Below, piece by piece: positions 38,101 through 52,000 of a stretch of DNA of 64,000 bases; the stretch's first letter is position 1; the number at the start of each line of letters is the position of its first letter. The translations under genes and the position numbers were made by a program. This DNA is from Didymodactylos carnosus (Eukaryota > Rotifera > Eurotatoria > Philodinida > Philodinidae), in NCBI GenBank assembly GCA_905250885.1, contig CAJNOQ010000042.1:27078-91077 (forward strand). The letters run 5' to 3'. The notes under the pieces were generated by a model. The model was not told where the DNA came from, did no database searches, and saw nothing but the letters and a program-made list of their open reading frames with translations.

Positions 38101-39572
38101 GATTAATCTTTCATCAAATAGCCAATATTTATACGATGAGTTATATTTCGAATAATTCGTGTTTTTATCTCGATACATGAAAAAGTATCTGTTTTAGATT
38201 GTTAATGATCAAGAAAATTATAAATAAAAAACGAGAAAAACTCATCAATTCAATTTGAATCATTTTTATATCCGAAAAAATTGATGTAATACAATTGATG
38301 TGAGACAGAGAGGGAGAGAGAGAGAGACAAGTTTGAAGCGGTGTATTCGTCGACATATTCATTTTTTTCCTGACTTGTCGACAACATGTTGGGCAGGGAG
38401 ATGAAAGATGTCTGTGAGCCATCGACACTATAAAGTGTCGACGAATCGGGACTGAATCGTTTGAAGCACATTTAGATTTTAAAACATTGTATTTCAGAAA
38501 ATAATTTATTTTATTAGTGAGAAGACAGAAAGATTAATATTTTAATTTACAGATACATTTGTGATTCGTAAAGTATGTCAGAAAAATATTTAGACGGATA
38601 CATCAATAAGTAATTTAAAAATCTCTTTATTTGAGAGTTTTGTTACAACAATCAAAAACATTACTATTACAAGATAGTGAAATGTTAAATATGTTGAAAA
38701 AAATAACGCTTTTTAAAGCCATAATCTATATCAGAGTTCTTTACTCAGATCTTATTAAATATTTTTTATCAATTTGTTTTCCTTCATCGTTTTCTATTTT
38801 CCTAAAAAGCTTATCTCGAAACGCTCGTTTTATTTTTCTAATTATTCCTGGTAAGAAAAATTTCTTTATATTTTATCATCCGTAAATAATCATTGATAAT
38901 GAATTTATATATGCATGTGGTTGATAGAATGGTACATTGACATGTTTTAAAAATACTTGAATTGATGTTTTCTACTATCTGTATGTATACTAAAAATGTA
39001 CACAGATATATGAGTTGAGATGCGAAAATTGAAAAAATTGAGGATTGGAAGTTGACGACACGTTATCCAATTATAAATACATGAATAGAAGAAAAAAAAA
39101 AATGACGAAAAAAATCATTTCTTTTCATAAAAAGAAACAAATATTTCAATAGAACTTTTTTCGATACAGACAATATATATGTTTATCTATAGGGGATATA
39201 TATCTTTTTCTATTAATAAATACATAGACATCTACAAATTCACTTACTAATCGATCTTTTATGTAGAAAGTGAGAGAAAGAGATATTCAATTTATGAACT
39301 ATTCTATGGATATCTATCCGATTCGTGCGCAAATAAATAAAACAAAAATTGACACGCGCAGAACGTCCAATAGAGACAATAAGCGATGAATAGGAAAACG
39401 AAACAAATTATTTTTTGCTCTTGTTTCGGCATGCGTTTGCTGTTTAGCATGCGATTATTAAGTACTCATTAATTATATACCAAAGTATGCGCGAAAAGTT
39501 TTATTCATCCTCGTGTTGCTACTCAATACATTAGATCAGACTTGAATTTATCTACTTTATGGAACAACATTG

Positions 39573-40679
39573 TACCAGTTGTGTTTGATTCTTGCTGCTT
39601 TCTTGTCGTTGATGTGTTCTAGTGCTCGCAAATGATATGAATCAAAAGAAGACGAAGAGCTCATTTTATTATTGAACAGATACACCGAGAGTCTCATTTT
39701 TGTAAATGAGAATGTGATCTTGACTATGCTCTAAAAAATCCAGCTTTGTCTATCCGTCTTAATTTAGGATTTTTGTTTCTGTAACATACTCATCTGTCTT
39801 ACTTTTGTAATTGACGAAGAAGTCAATCGTCTCGAAATTTTTTTCGATTTCTTACATAAGTCGTTGACTACCATATCGAGCATGACAACACTTATGTATT
39901 GTCATGCTCCTGTATAACAGTGCTAGCCGTCCTAAAGGATTTACACTAGTATCAAAATAAAACTGATAAATTGTTCAACTTAAAATAAGAAAATTCCATT
40001 CGGCTATTTCCAATCGACTTATGCCGTCTTATTTTAAGTCAAATTTTGTTCTGAAAAATGGTTAGAGAAAAGCAATGAAAAATCAGAATGATGAGGAAGA
40101 AAAGATGGTAATTTTTTTACGCTCTTCTCAGATGTAATTAAAATTTGCTTTGTGCTCGACTGTTAAACTTGACGAGTCTAAAAAAATATGTCTTAGAATA
40201 AGATCCGTAAGTTGACTGACGACGAGCTCCATAAAAAGGTCTTAAAATGAGACGCATAAGCATAAAATCAATCGAAAGGTCTTTTTTCAAGGTCTTTTAT
40301 GGAGTTTGAACGATGAGTCTTACTTTAAGATATTCGTCTTATTTCTTATGGTAGATTACATTTTAAAACTAGTCCCACCATATACTAGTATCATAGTATC
40401 AAAGGAAGCTAGTGCAGCCAATTTGATTGATGTCAATATTTTAAGAGAAAAATGGAAAAATGTTCAGTATAATTTTAATAACTGAACTGAGGATAAAAGT
40501 GATTTTCTTTTAATTGTAATTTATAAAACTTTAAAATCTTAAAGCAGTCATCGATACAGTTTTTCTCATTCTTCTCTTGGTTTAAATGATAAAGGCGCTT
40601 CTCCTTTTGATTCATGCTATTTTCCAACACTAGAACATACCAGCGATGACAAAGTAGCAAGAATCAAACACAACTGGTA
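39573..40679. mobile_element. Inverted-repeat element, ~105-bp diverged termini
   Basis: 39573-39675 and 40575-40679 are inverted copies at roughly 75-80 percent by eye, both with ACCAGTTGTGTTTGATTCTT and ATGAATCAAAAG. The interior holds many AAGAC/GTCTT words and a nested inverted pair CTCCATAAAA/TTTTATGGAG (40227-40310). No transposase ORF. An old non-autonomous DNA element is likely. Confidence 0.55.
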
Positions 40680-42197
40680 AAATGTTAAAAAAGTTGTACA
40701 AAAAAAAATTATATTTCTCATAGAAAGAGGGAAAGCGCCTACCGAGCACAGGCGTCCTTACTACAAAAAAATTTGGGCTCCAATTTTCATTTACCTCCTC
40801 TGCTTTTATGGCCTCGGAGTGCTTCTGATTTTTCCATCAAGTAGATAATTACAGGTCTAACTTATTGAGTGACAAAATAGAGATGTTCAGGGTAGTTAAT
40901 TGTTCTGTTCTAATCTACCTTCTGAAAGCTTTTAGAAGCCCAGGCCTACCCTACTATACTTTAGTTTACCTTAAAGCTGTCTTACCCTAAGACCGCCTTG
41001 TACTATGGTAAAACGAAAATGAATGAAACAGACTTGTTTTTAAACGTTTTGCGTGCATTTTCTGTCAAACGATGTTGAGTAGGTTTTCAACATAGACCTG
41101 CAATTAATTCTGTACAAGAATTTAATCCTTTTTTAAAGTAAAGCAAGAAAATCAAATTTCTATTGCTAGTTCATAGATATTCCGGTACGAGAATGTCAAA
41201 ATAAGAATTTCCTAGAATTTGCCGTCTGGACATGAAAGTTTTTAGCATTTGAGATAAGACTACTTTTTCCAACGATACTTCTCTATTTTATTTTTTAGCA
41301 ACAGTCATTATCATAGGATTATTCACAGTGACCTCTCTCACCGCTGATGAGAATTCTTTCTTTCATAGAAAATGATTAAAGATTTATATTATAAAAGAAA
41401 AAATTTCCGCAGTTCATTAACTTTACTAATTCCGTTAGAGAGTTACAAACTCATATATAATCACACATGTTCAATTCCACTAAAATTTTCGATTTGACTA
41501 ATAATACATGATCATGTTTTGCTTTATATGAGAAGTCGGATAGAGCATGTGCTCTTTCTTGCACATGTTAAGCTCTCAGACTATGAAGTTGTTGATTTTC
41601 GCTCACACATCATTGCAACTTTAGCTAAATTCATTTTCTTTCAATTCATTCTGAGTATGCCACAGCATACTACAAATTCAATCTGTGTTTATCATGATTG
41701 ATTTAACGTTATTTAAATATCTTATATTAAATATTCGATGAAATGATCAATGAATTATGCTTCATGCTGAGTTCATGCCGTTTTTCGTGTCAATCAAATG
41801 AAAATAGTCTACTCTTCTTTTTCACCAAATTGACATCATTAAACATCATTAAACTTGTCATGATACCAAGAAATAAGCTTTCTATAAGAAGAAAAAATAA
41901 AAAGTCTTCTTCATTCTCGTTGACACAACGTCACTTTCCGTTCAAGAGCTATATTAACAAAGGATAGAACTTTTTAATCATTGAGATCTACAACCTCGAA
42001 ATAAGAAAAAGTTGCTATATGTCACAATGTTACGATATATTTAAACTTTTCCCTTATGCATCGAAATTATGGTCCAGTTCGACGTAATTTCTTTTTAAAA
42101 ATTCGAAAACACTTACTCATCGTGTGTTATGATGTAAGAACAAAATAACATTTAATTAAAACCAATTTTCTTTCCTCGCTGTTCTTTTCGACCAAAA

Positions 42198-45100
42198 ATG
42201 TATCATATTCTACCATTCAATGAATTATATGAACATCAACTCCAGTCTTCAGATTTCTTCGGAAAATCAGATATTTTATTTCTTCAAGGTTCTCCATCAA
42301 AATCTTCAGAATGTTCTACGAATATAAGTCCATCATCGAGCATACATGATGTTGAAGAAAATAGTGATGAAGCACCTGATACGCATGTTAAGGAGCAAAC
42401 ATCATCAACAGTAAACACGGAGCAAACTTTATCCACGAATGATCCGAATCCATTTGGTATTTTATCAATGTGTTTACCATTGAGCTCATCCACATCACAC
42501 TCTTCGTCGTCATCTTCATCAAAAATTCTTCGTCCTCATTCCTATTCAAATCATCGTTATGTGGTGCATCCTTATCCAATTTCTCCTCAAGCTTATTTTG
42601 CTAATATAGCTAAATATGCGGAAAATCAGGCCACACTCACAGCAGCTACACAATCCATAAATGTTCACGTTGAACAACAACAACAACAACAACAGCAACG
42701 AAATCAACAACAAACAGTAAATAGTAACAATAAGTTGACAAGTTTAACATGTGCAGTCTGTGGTGATATTAGTAGTGGAAAACATTATGGAATATTAGCA
42801 TGTAATGGATGTAGTGGATTTTTCAAACGAAGTGTAAGAAGAAAATTAATCTATCGGTACGTTAACTACTAAATGAATTTGAAATGAAGGCAATTAGTTT
42901 TATACTTTAGATGTCAAGCAGGTACGGGGATGTGTGTCGTGGACAAAGCACATCGTAATCAATGTCAAGCATGTAGACTAAAAAAATGTATGCAAATGGG
43001 GATGATCAAAGAAGGTTAGTGCGATAATGACACTTATGGACAACATTAATCAATGATCGATGAATCTTTTTCTCTATTTAGCCGTGCAAAATGAACGTCA
43101 ACCTCGTAACAGTGCTCAAGTTCGTCCTGATTCCGTTGATTTTCATTGTGATGGTACAACAATATCTGTCATGCATTCAACTAAAGTAAACAATAATTTG
43201 AGTTCAATACCATCACCACAATCGGATAAATCAGATGAACATTCATCCCAAAGTGAAAACTCATTTGAAATGAAAAAAAACATCAAACAAGATGGTACGT
43301 GTTGTTTTTTAACTTAAATAAGCAGACATATCATAATTCAAATATGTTTCAGAAAATTGTTCGAGCTATGATCGAGTCAACTATGTAAATGGAACATCGT
43401 CATCGAATCAACGTCTCATAACAACGATAATGGAAAATGCTCTTTATGCAAATCAAAACATGCAAACAAATGATTCGGTTTATGCTATTGCCGTACAAAT
43501 ATTGTTAATGATTGTCAGATGGATTAAACATTTGCCAACATTTTCTAGTTTACCATTTAGAGACCAGGTAAAGCAGTGATCTTAATAGGACAACAAGTAG
43601 AACACTAGTTTCAAGATTAATATTGTCTCTTTTGTTAAAAGTACCAATAAGATTAATTTTAAAAATAGTTTTAATTTTCTATTTTTCGAAAAAGAAACAT
43701 TCTTCATTTAACGACCAGTTCATATGTCACACCATCACACATATTTACTAACTGTACTATTTGAGAAGAAGAAGAAGAGTTCCTATAGCGCATATAAGTT
43801 CAAAGATAAAATGATTTACACAGATTATAGACTATTTTGTGTACACATTTAATCCTATATCATGTCATTTCAAAAAAACAAGACATAACGTTTTCAAAGT
43901 TTGTGTGGTGTGTTTTCGATTGATTGTTGATGAACTTCAAGACGATCAAATTTTTCTATTTTAAAGGAATAAACAGAAAAGAAGAACAAAGTCGTACGCC
44001 GAAGAAAGTGATAATTAAGTGTTCGTTAGATCAAGCGTTTAGTGTAGGAAATAGTTAAATTGTACTAGCTCAAATTAAAACATGATTACCATTTTGACGG
44101 AGGTTCTTCGATTTTTACGATGCGGTTCTTTTATTCGCGCCACACGGCAATTTTAACGATGATACTAGACTCGAAACTTACTAACTCAATGGTGGAATTT
44201 TTGATAAGACTATCTTTCCAATAGACAAAATTCTCGATATTAATCGTTTGACAGATATTTATAACATTATTTTATGATGTCTTATTGTCACCATTGCTTC
44301 TAATTTGAATGTGATTATTATCTATTGTATGCATAGCGAACAGTATTCTTTCTTTTTGAAGTGAAGTATCGATGTAATTCACTCATCATGTTCAATACTT
44401 TAAAAAACAATCTCAGATATAGTAGTGAAATTCAATTATCGCAAAGAGATCATGTGTATGAAGAGAGAGAGAGAGAGAGAAAATGTAATAATCTTCAAAT
44501 AAATAGACTGTTTCTTCGTATAAAAGACAGAGAAACAAGAAATCAAACCTATATATGATCATGAACATGATGATTATATTAATGAACGATGTATTCGTAG
44601 TAAAAGATATTTGATACATCTGTCACCTATTTTTTCATGTAATGATACCTTCTGTGTGTGTGATTGATTTGTTGATAAATCTTCAAACAAGGATGAAGCA
44701 CTTATTGCTAGTAATACAAAAAATGAACTGTTTTCAATTGTATTCTAGAAAAAATATAATTTTCTTTGAAATTAATTGATGATCTTTCCGTCACAAGGTA
44801 GTTTTAGATTATAATCGAGTTCCAGTATTGTCTTAACGAATTAATATCTAACAAGTTTTAAGTTTTATGTAACATGTTAGAATCGTCGGATATTTAAGAT
44901 CGACAGTATTGTCACTAAACTACTCGAGTTCTATTGTGTAGCAATTCTACTAGATTACAGGAACAGTTTCGTTCGACTTTGCACGTTAGCACGAATGCGA
45001 CAAGGAATATTTTACTGTTAAAACCTGCTACTGACCACATTTATCAGTAAAAAAATAAAGGTTCAACGTAAATTTGGATTCCATGAGACTTAGTAGATGT

Positions 45101-45747
45101 ATCAGATATGTTGAGGAAAAATCAGTTTACTAATTAATCTCTTAATTAAGGTTATATTATTGGAAGAATCTTGGTCTGAATTATTTCTTTTATGGGCTAT
45201 TCAATGTTCATTATCTATTGATGGCGGTCCATTATTTACAAATCAAGAATGTTTCAATGATAAATTATTATTTCGAACACTGAACGATTTACCGTATCGT
45301 TTTAAACAACTAAAACTTGATCCAATTGAATTTGCTTGTTTAAAAGCCATTATTCTGTTTAGAGCAGGTAAGTATTTGAATTAAAACAAAAATGTCAGTT
45401 TCTATCAAATTTTTCTTTTAAGAAACAAAAAGCTTAAAAGAACCAAAAATTGTTGAAAATTTACAAGATCAAGCACAAATAACATTATCACAACACACTC
45501 AACTTCATCATCCAACGCAACAAACAAGGTATGGCGTATTCCTTGACGTTTTTTTATACAAATGATATTTATTAACTTAACCCCGTTGTTAACTCTCGTC
45601 TGTGATTCTTTTAGATTTGGTCGTTTACTGTTAACGTTATCGTTACTTCGATCAGTCCCATCATCATTAATTGAAAAAGTTTATTTTTCACGAACAATTG
45701 GTAATACACCAATGGAAAAACTTCTAAGTGACATGTTTAAAAATTAA
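42198..45747 (+). CDS. NR2E3: Nuclear receptor, NR2E3/PNR-like
   Basis: Ligand-type transcription factor of the NR2E3 / Drosophila Hr51 / nematode FAX-1 group. Exons 42198-42856, 42911-43014, 43082-43294, 43353-43567, 45151-45367, 45423-45528 and 45615-45747; 548 residues. The N-terminal 183 residues are Ser/Gln-rich with a polyQ run, longer than in the human protein. The two-finger DNA-binding domain spans about 184-255, with P-box [11 protein letters not shown], typical of the group, then [13 protein letters not shown] and VQNERQPR. The ligand-binding domain has [35 protein letters not shown] and the C-terminal AF-2 helix [13 protein letters not shown], almost identical to NR2E3. All introns are GT-AG; intron 4 is 1.6 kb and carries a GA microsatellite (44461-44481). 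The stop lies 57 bp from the end of convergent RIIAD1. Confidence 0.95.
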
Positions 45748-45804
45748 TATTTGCATATTTATTGTCTTTGTTTTTTAATCGCGAATCTATCTATATCGTA
45801 TATA

Positions 45805-47133
45805 TCATTTCTGAAATATTTGATCTGTAATTAATTTCATATCGCCATTTGCTTCTTCAACACCCTCTTCCGTTAAAGTTTTTATTCGTTTTTCTAATAA
45901 TGGATGAGTAAAGTAACCTGAAATAAGACCAAAAAAAATGTATTATAAAGAGATCCTTTTGTAAGGCTTTGCTGTGCGTCCTTTTTTATTAAGGATATCG
46001 GCTAGACATAGAAGAAATTGCTTTGAACTACTTGTTTCAAGAACGAAGGTATTACTGCATACAAAGCATTTTTACATAACTCAATTTGAACAATCTTTAA
46101 GAACTTCTAGTCGAACAACATAAAGCACCGTTGAGCAAAGGAAAACCCATTTCAGATCGATTTTCTCTCATTCAATTTGTTAGGGTGCCGAATGAATTTC
46201 CACTTTGGAACATTGTACAAAAAATTCGTTTGTAAGACAGAAAGTGTTTTCAGAAATGAAAATAAGAAAATTTCGTCAAACAAGCTGTTAAGACTTGATT
46301 GATTTCCACTATCTCAATAATCAAAGATCTCTTGCTCTCTGAAAGTTCATGCGACACATTAACCATAATGACGTCTAGCAGCTCTTCTGTATGCTGTTAT
46401 CCAAAAGCACAATGTTTAGGCCGATTTTGGTAATTTCCTTATAAAAATCCAGAAAATGCTAGAAAAATTGCGAAAAGGTAGGTTTCGTAGTAGGACATCG
46501 GTTCCACTCTTCTCTTTAGTACGAATTTGTTACTATTGAACAATTACACTGCTGACAATAATGAAATACTCTCAACGAATACCAGCAATCAATTAGTTAG
46601 TAAATAAACAATTCGGGCTCTATTTCACACGTATGGAATGAATGCACATATTACAGAACACACAATGAAAAACTAATTACACATTAAAGAGCGCTTCCTT
46701 TGAGTTGCAACAACTCGAAAGTAAATGAAAATTTAGAATACACATAAGCAAACTCACTAGATGCAAATTCTCGAACATTTTCTGGTCGTTGAAGACATGC
46801 CTGCCTAGAAATAGAAAGCAAAGAGAATAAATTATAGTCGCCATATTCAAAGATCTTTATATACCGTATAAAATCTCTGATCATAAACTGTAACTCTGGA
46901 TGTTGCTGCATATAACGTTCATTTTCTATCCGTCGACGAATCTAAATATGTCATTGAAAAAGAACAAGTTCGTTTTCTTTCATGTAAGTGACTACCAAAT
47001 GACGCAATCAAAGCAAACAAGCGCTACAACTTACCTTCATTTCATTGAGTTTTTTTTGTTGTTCTTGGGTTAGGGCTCCAACGTCATATTTTTCACTACC
47101 ATATGGTGCATTTTCTATCGGCCTCGCGTCCAT
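45805..47133 (-). CDS. RIIAD1: RIIa domain-containing protein 1
   Basis: Small protein with a dimerisation/docking fold of the regulatory-subunit RII-alpha type, which in other proteins binds amphipathic helices such as those of A-kinase anchors; found mostly in ciliated or flagellated cells. Exons on the minus strand: 47133-47035, 46941-46865, 46804-46758 and 45917-45805, giving 111 residues, close to the family length. Recognisable segments are GALTQEQQKKLNEMKIRRRI, ENERYMQQHPELQFMIRDF, RPENVREFAS and YFTHPLLEKR. Phases join at every GT-AG junction. The last intron is 840 bp; the first two are short (93 and 60 bp). It is divergent from RNF141 (start codons 421 bp apart) and convergent with NR2E3. 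Confidence 0.85.
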
Positions 47134-47554
47134 TTATCTCAGCCTTTCATCTAATTCACTGAAAAGAAGCTCGTAACTGTTTTATGTGGAAAACTGAGGA
47201 CGACATGAAAAATGTTTCCATCGAACAAAAATTTCCTATTACGTCACTTGGAAACGAGAGCACACACTTATTGTTTTGAATAATAGTGATACCTGCTTTA
47301 TTGTTTAGACTTAAGAAACAAACTAGAAACTTGTTCACGTGCATCACAGAGCTCCGGTAGAAATCATTGAGGTCTGAATGTGCTTTTCTATTCGCCTAAT
47401 ATGTACCACTACTGATGAGGAATGAGTCATGCATGATACTTAAATCCCGTTATTTATTCTCATATGATATGATATATTAACATAAACCACTCAAGTTTAA
47501 ACCAGTAAAAGTTTACAAATATACAAAATCACTCAAATAAGATTACTTAAGAAA
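47134..47554. promoter_or_regulatory. Shared divergent promoter region of RIIAD1 and RNF141
   Basis: The 421 bp between the two start codons must hold both 5' untranslated regions and promoters. No TATA box or other core element can be assigned with confidence. The open frame at 47156-47347 minus has no family resemblance. Confidence 0.4.
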
Positions 47555-48582
47555 ATGTCTAGAGACGGTCAAGATGATTTTGATGGTTTAGAGTTTATTC
47601 CAACGTTTCTGAAAGTAAAACAAATAGTATTATTACGTTATAATGACTTTTTGGATTTATTGAATGAATTTAATACAACATTGAAAACATTTACGAATGA
47701 TGAAGATTATTTTCTTCAATTTTCAATTGTTCCTGGAACAGATAAAACCGTGTTATGGAAAGCACTTATTCGAATTAAATGTACTCGGGTACTATTTGAT
47801 GACTATTTGCTGTTCTATACGTTCTTAATACATTTTATTTAATTCAGATTTTAAAAGTAGATGACAGTATCCAGAATGAATCCGTCTTGAATTTACATCA
47901 GTTCTTGTCAGTTCATCAATCTTTATTACAACAAATATCAACATTACAAAAATGTCTAACACCACTAACAAATTCTACAGCAAATCCAGTCCAATCATTA
48001 TATAATACGTCACCAACCACGTCAATATCATCCACAAAATTGTGAGTTATTCAAATAATTTTCTAGATTCGTCTAAAATATCGCTTGTTTATCTCTCTCT
48101 CTCACTCTTTTAGATCTGTTCAATTACCAGATGCAAATGAATGTTGTATTTGTATGGATAGAACGGCGAACTTACTCTTACCATGTACACACCAATACTG
48201 CGAAGAATGTTTTCAACAGTGGTATGAAAGACATTACATATTGTTTTTGTTTAAATATCTATATAAGTAGATCATCAATGAATAAAAATTACTCAGTAAA
48301 TAAGTGTTTTTAACTGACAGATATGGAACGGTTTAGCACTGTCTTAAGAATCCAATTTTTTCCGTATAACGTACGGGGACTACTTCTCAACTCACTCTAT
48401 TTACTCTCTTGTTTACGCATTATAGGTCAACGCAATCATCGTCATCGCACACTTGTCCACTCTGTCGTATTGAAACACAAGCAGATTCTGGATTTATATT
48501 GACAGAAAAACCAAAATATGATAATGTTAAAAAAATGCTTACTGAATCGATCTTATCACTACCTGACGATTATAATCATTAA
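47555..48582 (+). CDS. RNF141: RING finger protein 141
   Basis: RING-type protein, probably an E3 ubiquitin ligase; the mammalian orthologue (ZNF230) is testis-rich. Exons 47555-47788, 47848-48041, 48114-48221 and 48426-48582 give 230 residues, the length I recall for the human protein. The first exon carries the family-specific region with VPGTDKTVLWKALIRIKCTR. The C3HC4 RING occupies about residues 154-194: CCICMDRTANLLLPCTH, QYCEECFQQW, then CPLCR after a Ser-rich loop. Intron 3 splits the RING at the conserved Trp. The protein ends at YNH. A polyadenylation-like AATAAA lies near 48921. The next gene, PRUNE1, starts 514 bp downstream on the same strand. Confidence 0.92.
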
Positions 48583-49096
48583 TCATCACTACTAAAAAGT
48601 GATAAAGAATAATGTGCACATTATCGTTATTTAAGCAGTTTTTTTTTGTCTGAATGAATTTCTGAGCTTTGCGAAGAAATCTTATTAAACACAATCATAT
48701 ATGTAAATATTGCTAGTTATTCTGAGCGTCCTGGTGCGGCTAAATTTTTTCTGTTTATTATTGATTAATTCATATAGCGAATGTTCTTTTCTTTTCACTA
48801 GTCGGTCTTGTTTTTCTGTTTATACCGTATTAATCAGCGTCTTTGTATTCTGAACAGTAATATTTATATGAAGTTTTTATTGGTTACGGTTCTATTAAGC
48901 TTTTCCTGTTGAAAGAAAATCAATAAATGTTTGTAAAATTAATTTTTTGTTTATTTTTAAAAGTCAATTACAATCCAGCAATTCTTTCAGAGATTTTGAA
49001 CAAATAATATTTGTTACTGTTTGTATGCATGTTGTAGATTTAGTTTTGGCTTTATTTCTTTTCAATTTTTGTACTCAACGTGTACATAAAAATCAG

Positions 49097-52000
49097 ATGA
49101 ATCAATATCTGGAGGATGCGAAATTACAGTTGGTGAGTTTTTAATTAGATAACCCATTAGAGATGGATTCCAGGATATATACAACTAAAATAAGCGATTG
49201 GTACATTTATTGATTGAGAGTAAGAAGTGATTTAATCATAGAAGTATTCTCAACACACGTACGATGAAAGCAATATTTATTCCGTTTTAAATCGCAAAAT
49301 TTTATTTAAACGATGTATATTTTTCGTTCGGTTTTTAAAACTAAAGAACAAAAAAATCGTCTTTTTTACTGTACGTCTTTTAAGAATATTCTATCTACAT
49401 AAAATAATCTTTTTGTCTTAAAGGCTTTCAAAATGTTATGCTATCTCTGAATCAGTTCGTCCAGTATAAAACTAATATATTAACACAATAAGATATTTAA
49501 CGCGATCATATCTTAGTTACAAGTAATTAATGAAATGGAGTTTCCATTGGAAGTTTTGGAAATAATTAGAAATTAATGTGAAAGTCTCACATTAAATTAG
49601 TGCACATGAATTTTTTCTGGTTAAAAATCAATTCAAATTAATTTAACTTGATAAATTAATTCGAACTGATTAAAATTCAATTGATTTAAATTAATTTGAA
49701 TTGATTTTTAATCAGAAAAAAATTCATGTGCACTAATTTAATATGAGACTTTCACATTAATTTCTAATTATTTCCAAAAGTTCCAATGGATTGGAATTGG
49801 TGAGTGCTGTGTAGTAAACATTTGAAAAGTGCTGTTGAAAACTTTCGCATACAGTGACTTTTTCTGCTTCTCTCACGAACGACTGCTTTAGAATCTATGA
49901 ACAAAATTATATGCAACTAGATGTCACACAGCTATAACAGCATCTAAAATTTCGTATTTGACTATATATCAACGGATAGGAGTAAATAGCAAATCGAAAC
50001 GGAGATATATGTCTATCGTTTACGTAGCACCACATTTGAAGTATTTTGTATGCTCGTCAAACATGCATCTTTTACACATCGACATTTCAGGACAATCAAA
50101 AGTAGTTAGTTTTTGAGTTGATTCTCTAGAACCTCTCTAAAAACTAGTATCTTCAGAAAATGTTTAGCTAATCAAATTTTTAAAAATATTCAGTTAATTT
50201 AATTTATAGATTCTAAATAAATTGTTCATGAGAGTTTATAGGAATCAGAAAAAGTCACTATACGCGAAAGTTTTTAACAACACTTTTCAAACGTTTACTA
50301 CACAGCACTCATCAATCCCAACTGTATTCCATTAATTACTTGTAACTAAGATACTGACCGCATCAAATATCTTATTGTGTTAATATATTCGTTTTATACT
50401 GGACGAACCAATTCGAAGAAAAGCCAGTATATCACGAAATACGTCATATCTGATCTAAACAACCATATTTGTTGACGTTCTAAAGTTAAAAAATTTCTTA
50501 ACTATGGATGTTCTTTCAAATCTTTGTATTTCCATTAAAAGGTGAATTTGAGCAAATTTCGTTCTATTCGAGTAGTTTTGGGAAATGAAGCATGCGATTT
50601 GGATTCAACAATTTCTACGATCGCCTATGGATATTTTCTTCATTGTGTAAGTTAATAGTGTATGTATGTTCTGAAGATGTATTATCAAAATGAAAATTCT
50701 TTTCGAGATCTATCATTCAACATCAGAAGATGTTCTTTATTTACCCATATTAAACACCAATAAAAAAACTTTTCAACTACGCACAGAAACATTATGGTTT
50801 TTGAAACAAAATTCAATAAACGATTCACATTTGATATTTTTAAATGATAATGATAATATTGATTTACTAAAATTAAAAATGGAAAAAAAACTACAATTGA
50901 CATTAGTTGATCATAATTATTTGAGAAACGATTTAAATGAAAATGTCGTCGAAATCATTGATCACCATTCACCAGATCAAAATATTTTATTAAAAGAGTA
51001 GGTGTATGTACTTTTGTTTTGCATGCTAGATCCAATTTTGAAGTTTGTTCTTAGCCATTCAGACTTTCTCCACCTTCACTGTTAACATTCAAAGTGATTA
51101 GCCGAAATTCAACCAAAAGTCGATCTGAAGTATTTCGTAAAGCATTCATGTTTTCCAAAGTTGATCTAGAGTGGCGATTCTAGAATTTTTCTTTGGTACG
51201 TGCAACACACAATAAAAGTATGAGGTACATGCAATCACCACCATAGAGATAAATTTTTTTAAGGCAGTTCTGTTGAGAAAAAAACACCGTTTTTTTGCTT
51301 GAAAGGTACTTGAAATTTTTGAAGTTTTATACGGTCAAAAGTCATTATCATTCACACTTGTATTTTTTAAACAAATTCACGGAAAAGCACCTGCATGCAG
51401 GTACGCTCATTTCTATAAAATTTAAAACCAGCACCTTCTTACTATGCGCATTTTGTTTATTCTATAAATTGATGTTTCGTTCTGAGAAAAAATAATGTGG
51501 AATCTGGGTGGGTTGGATCGGAAACATGTTTTTTTCTCAGAAATGCTCCACTTTTATTTTAACCAAACATTTGAAAAAAGACACTCGATAGAGCGCAGAA
51601 AGTTGTACATAGATCATAATTTTAATCGTTCCAACTCTAAAGCTATTCTAGCGAAATCAATAGAAACTCACCATTTTTTTAACTTGCTTATCGAACAGTC
51701 AAGAAACTGTGGAACATAGATCTTTTATAGTCAATATGAAGCTTGATTTATGTAACTCTTTTTAATTATGTAAGAATGAGATCTGTAGATTGTTTAGAAT
51801 TTTATTTATATGTTCTACATTGTTCTATGAGTTTTGGAAAGCCATTGAACGTGAGTATCTCCAAAATTGTTTTCAATCATAATACAATCACATCTCATCT
51901 AGTATTACTAGTGTTTCAAGTTTCGAAGCTCCCCTACGCGAACTTTGTGAAGCACTGAAAACCTCTGAGAAATTAGATGTTTGGCCTTTTTTTGCAAAAG

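Larger units (their letters stand above)
31294..42197. other. Gene-poor region between UBE3A and NR2E3
   Basis: About 10.9 kb with no supported intact gene. It holds the hairpin, LINE relic, inverted repeats and microsatellites listed separately. Other open frames (for example 31290-31505, 36946-37140, 37339-37629, 38250-38471) are low-complexity or unsupported. An ATT-type microsatellite lies near 37793-37821 and a GA-rich run at 38301-38329. Confidence 0.55.
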
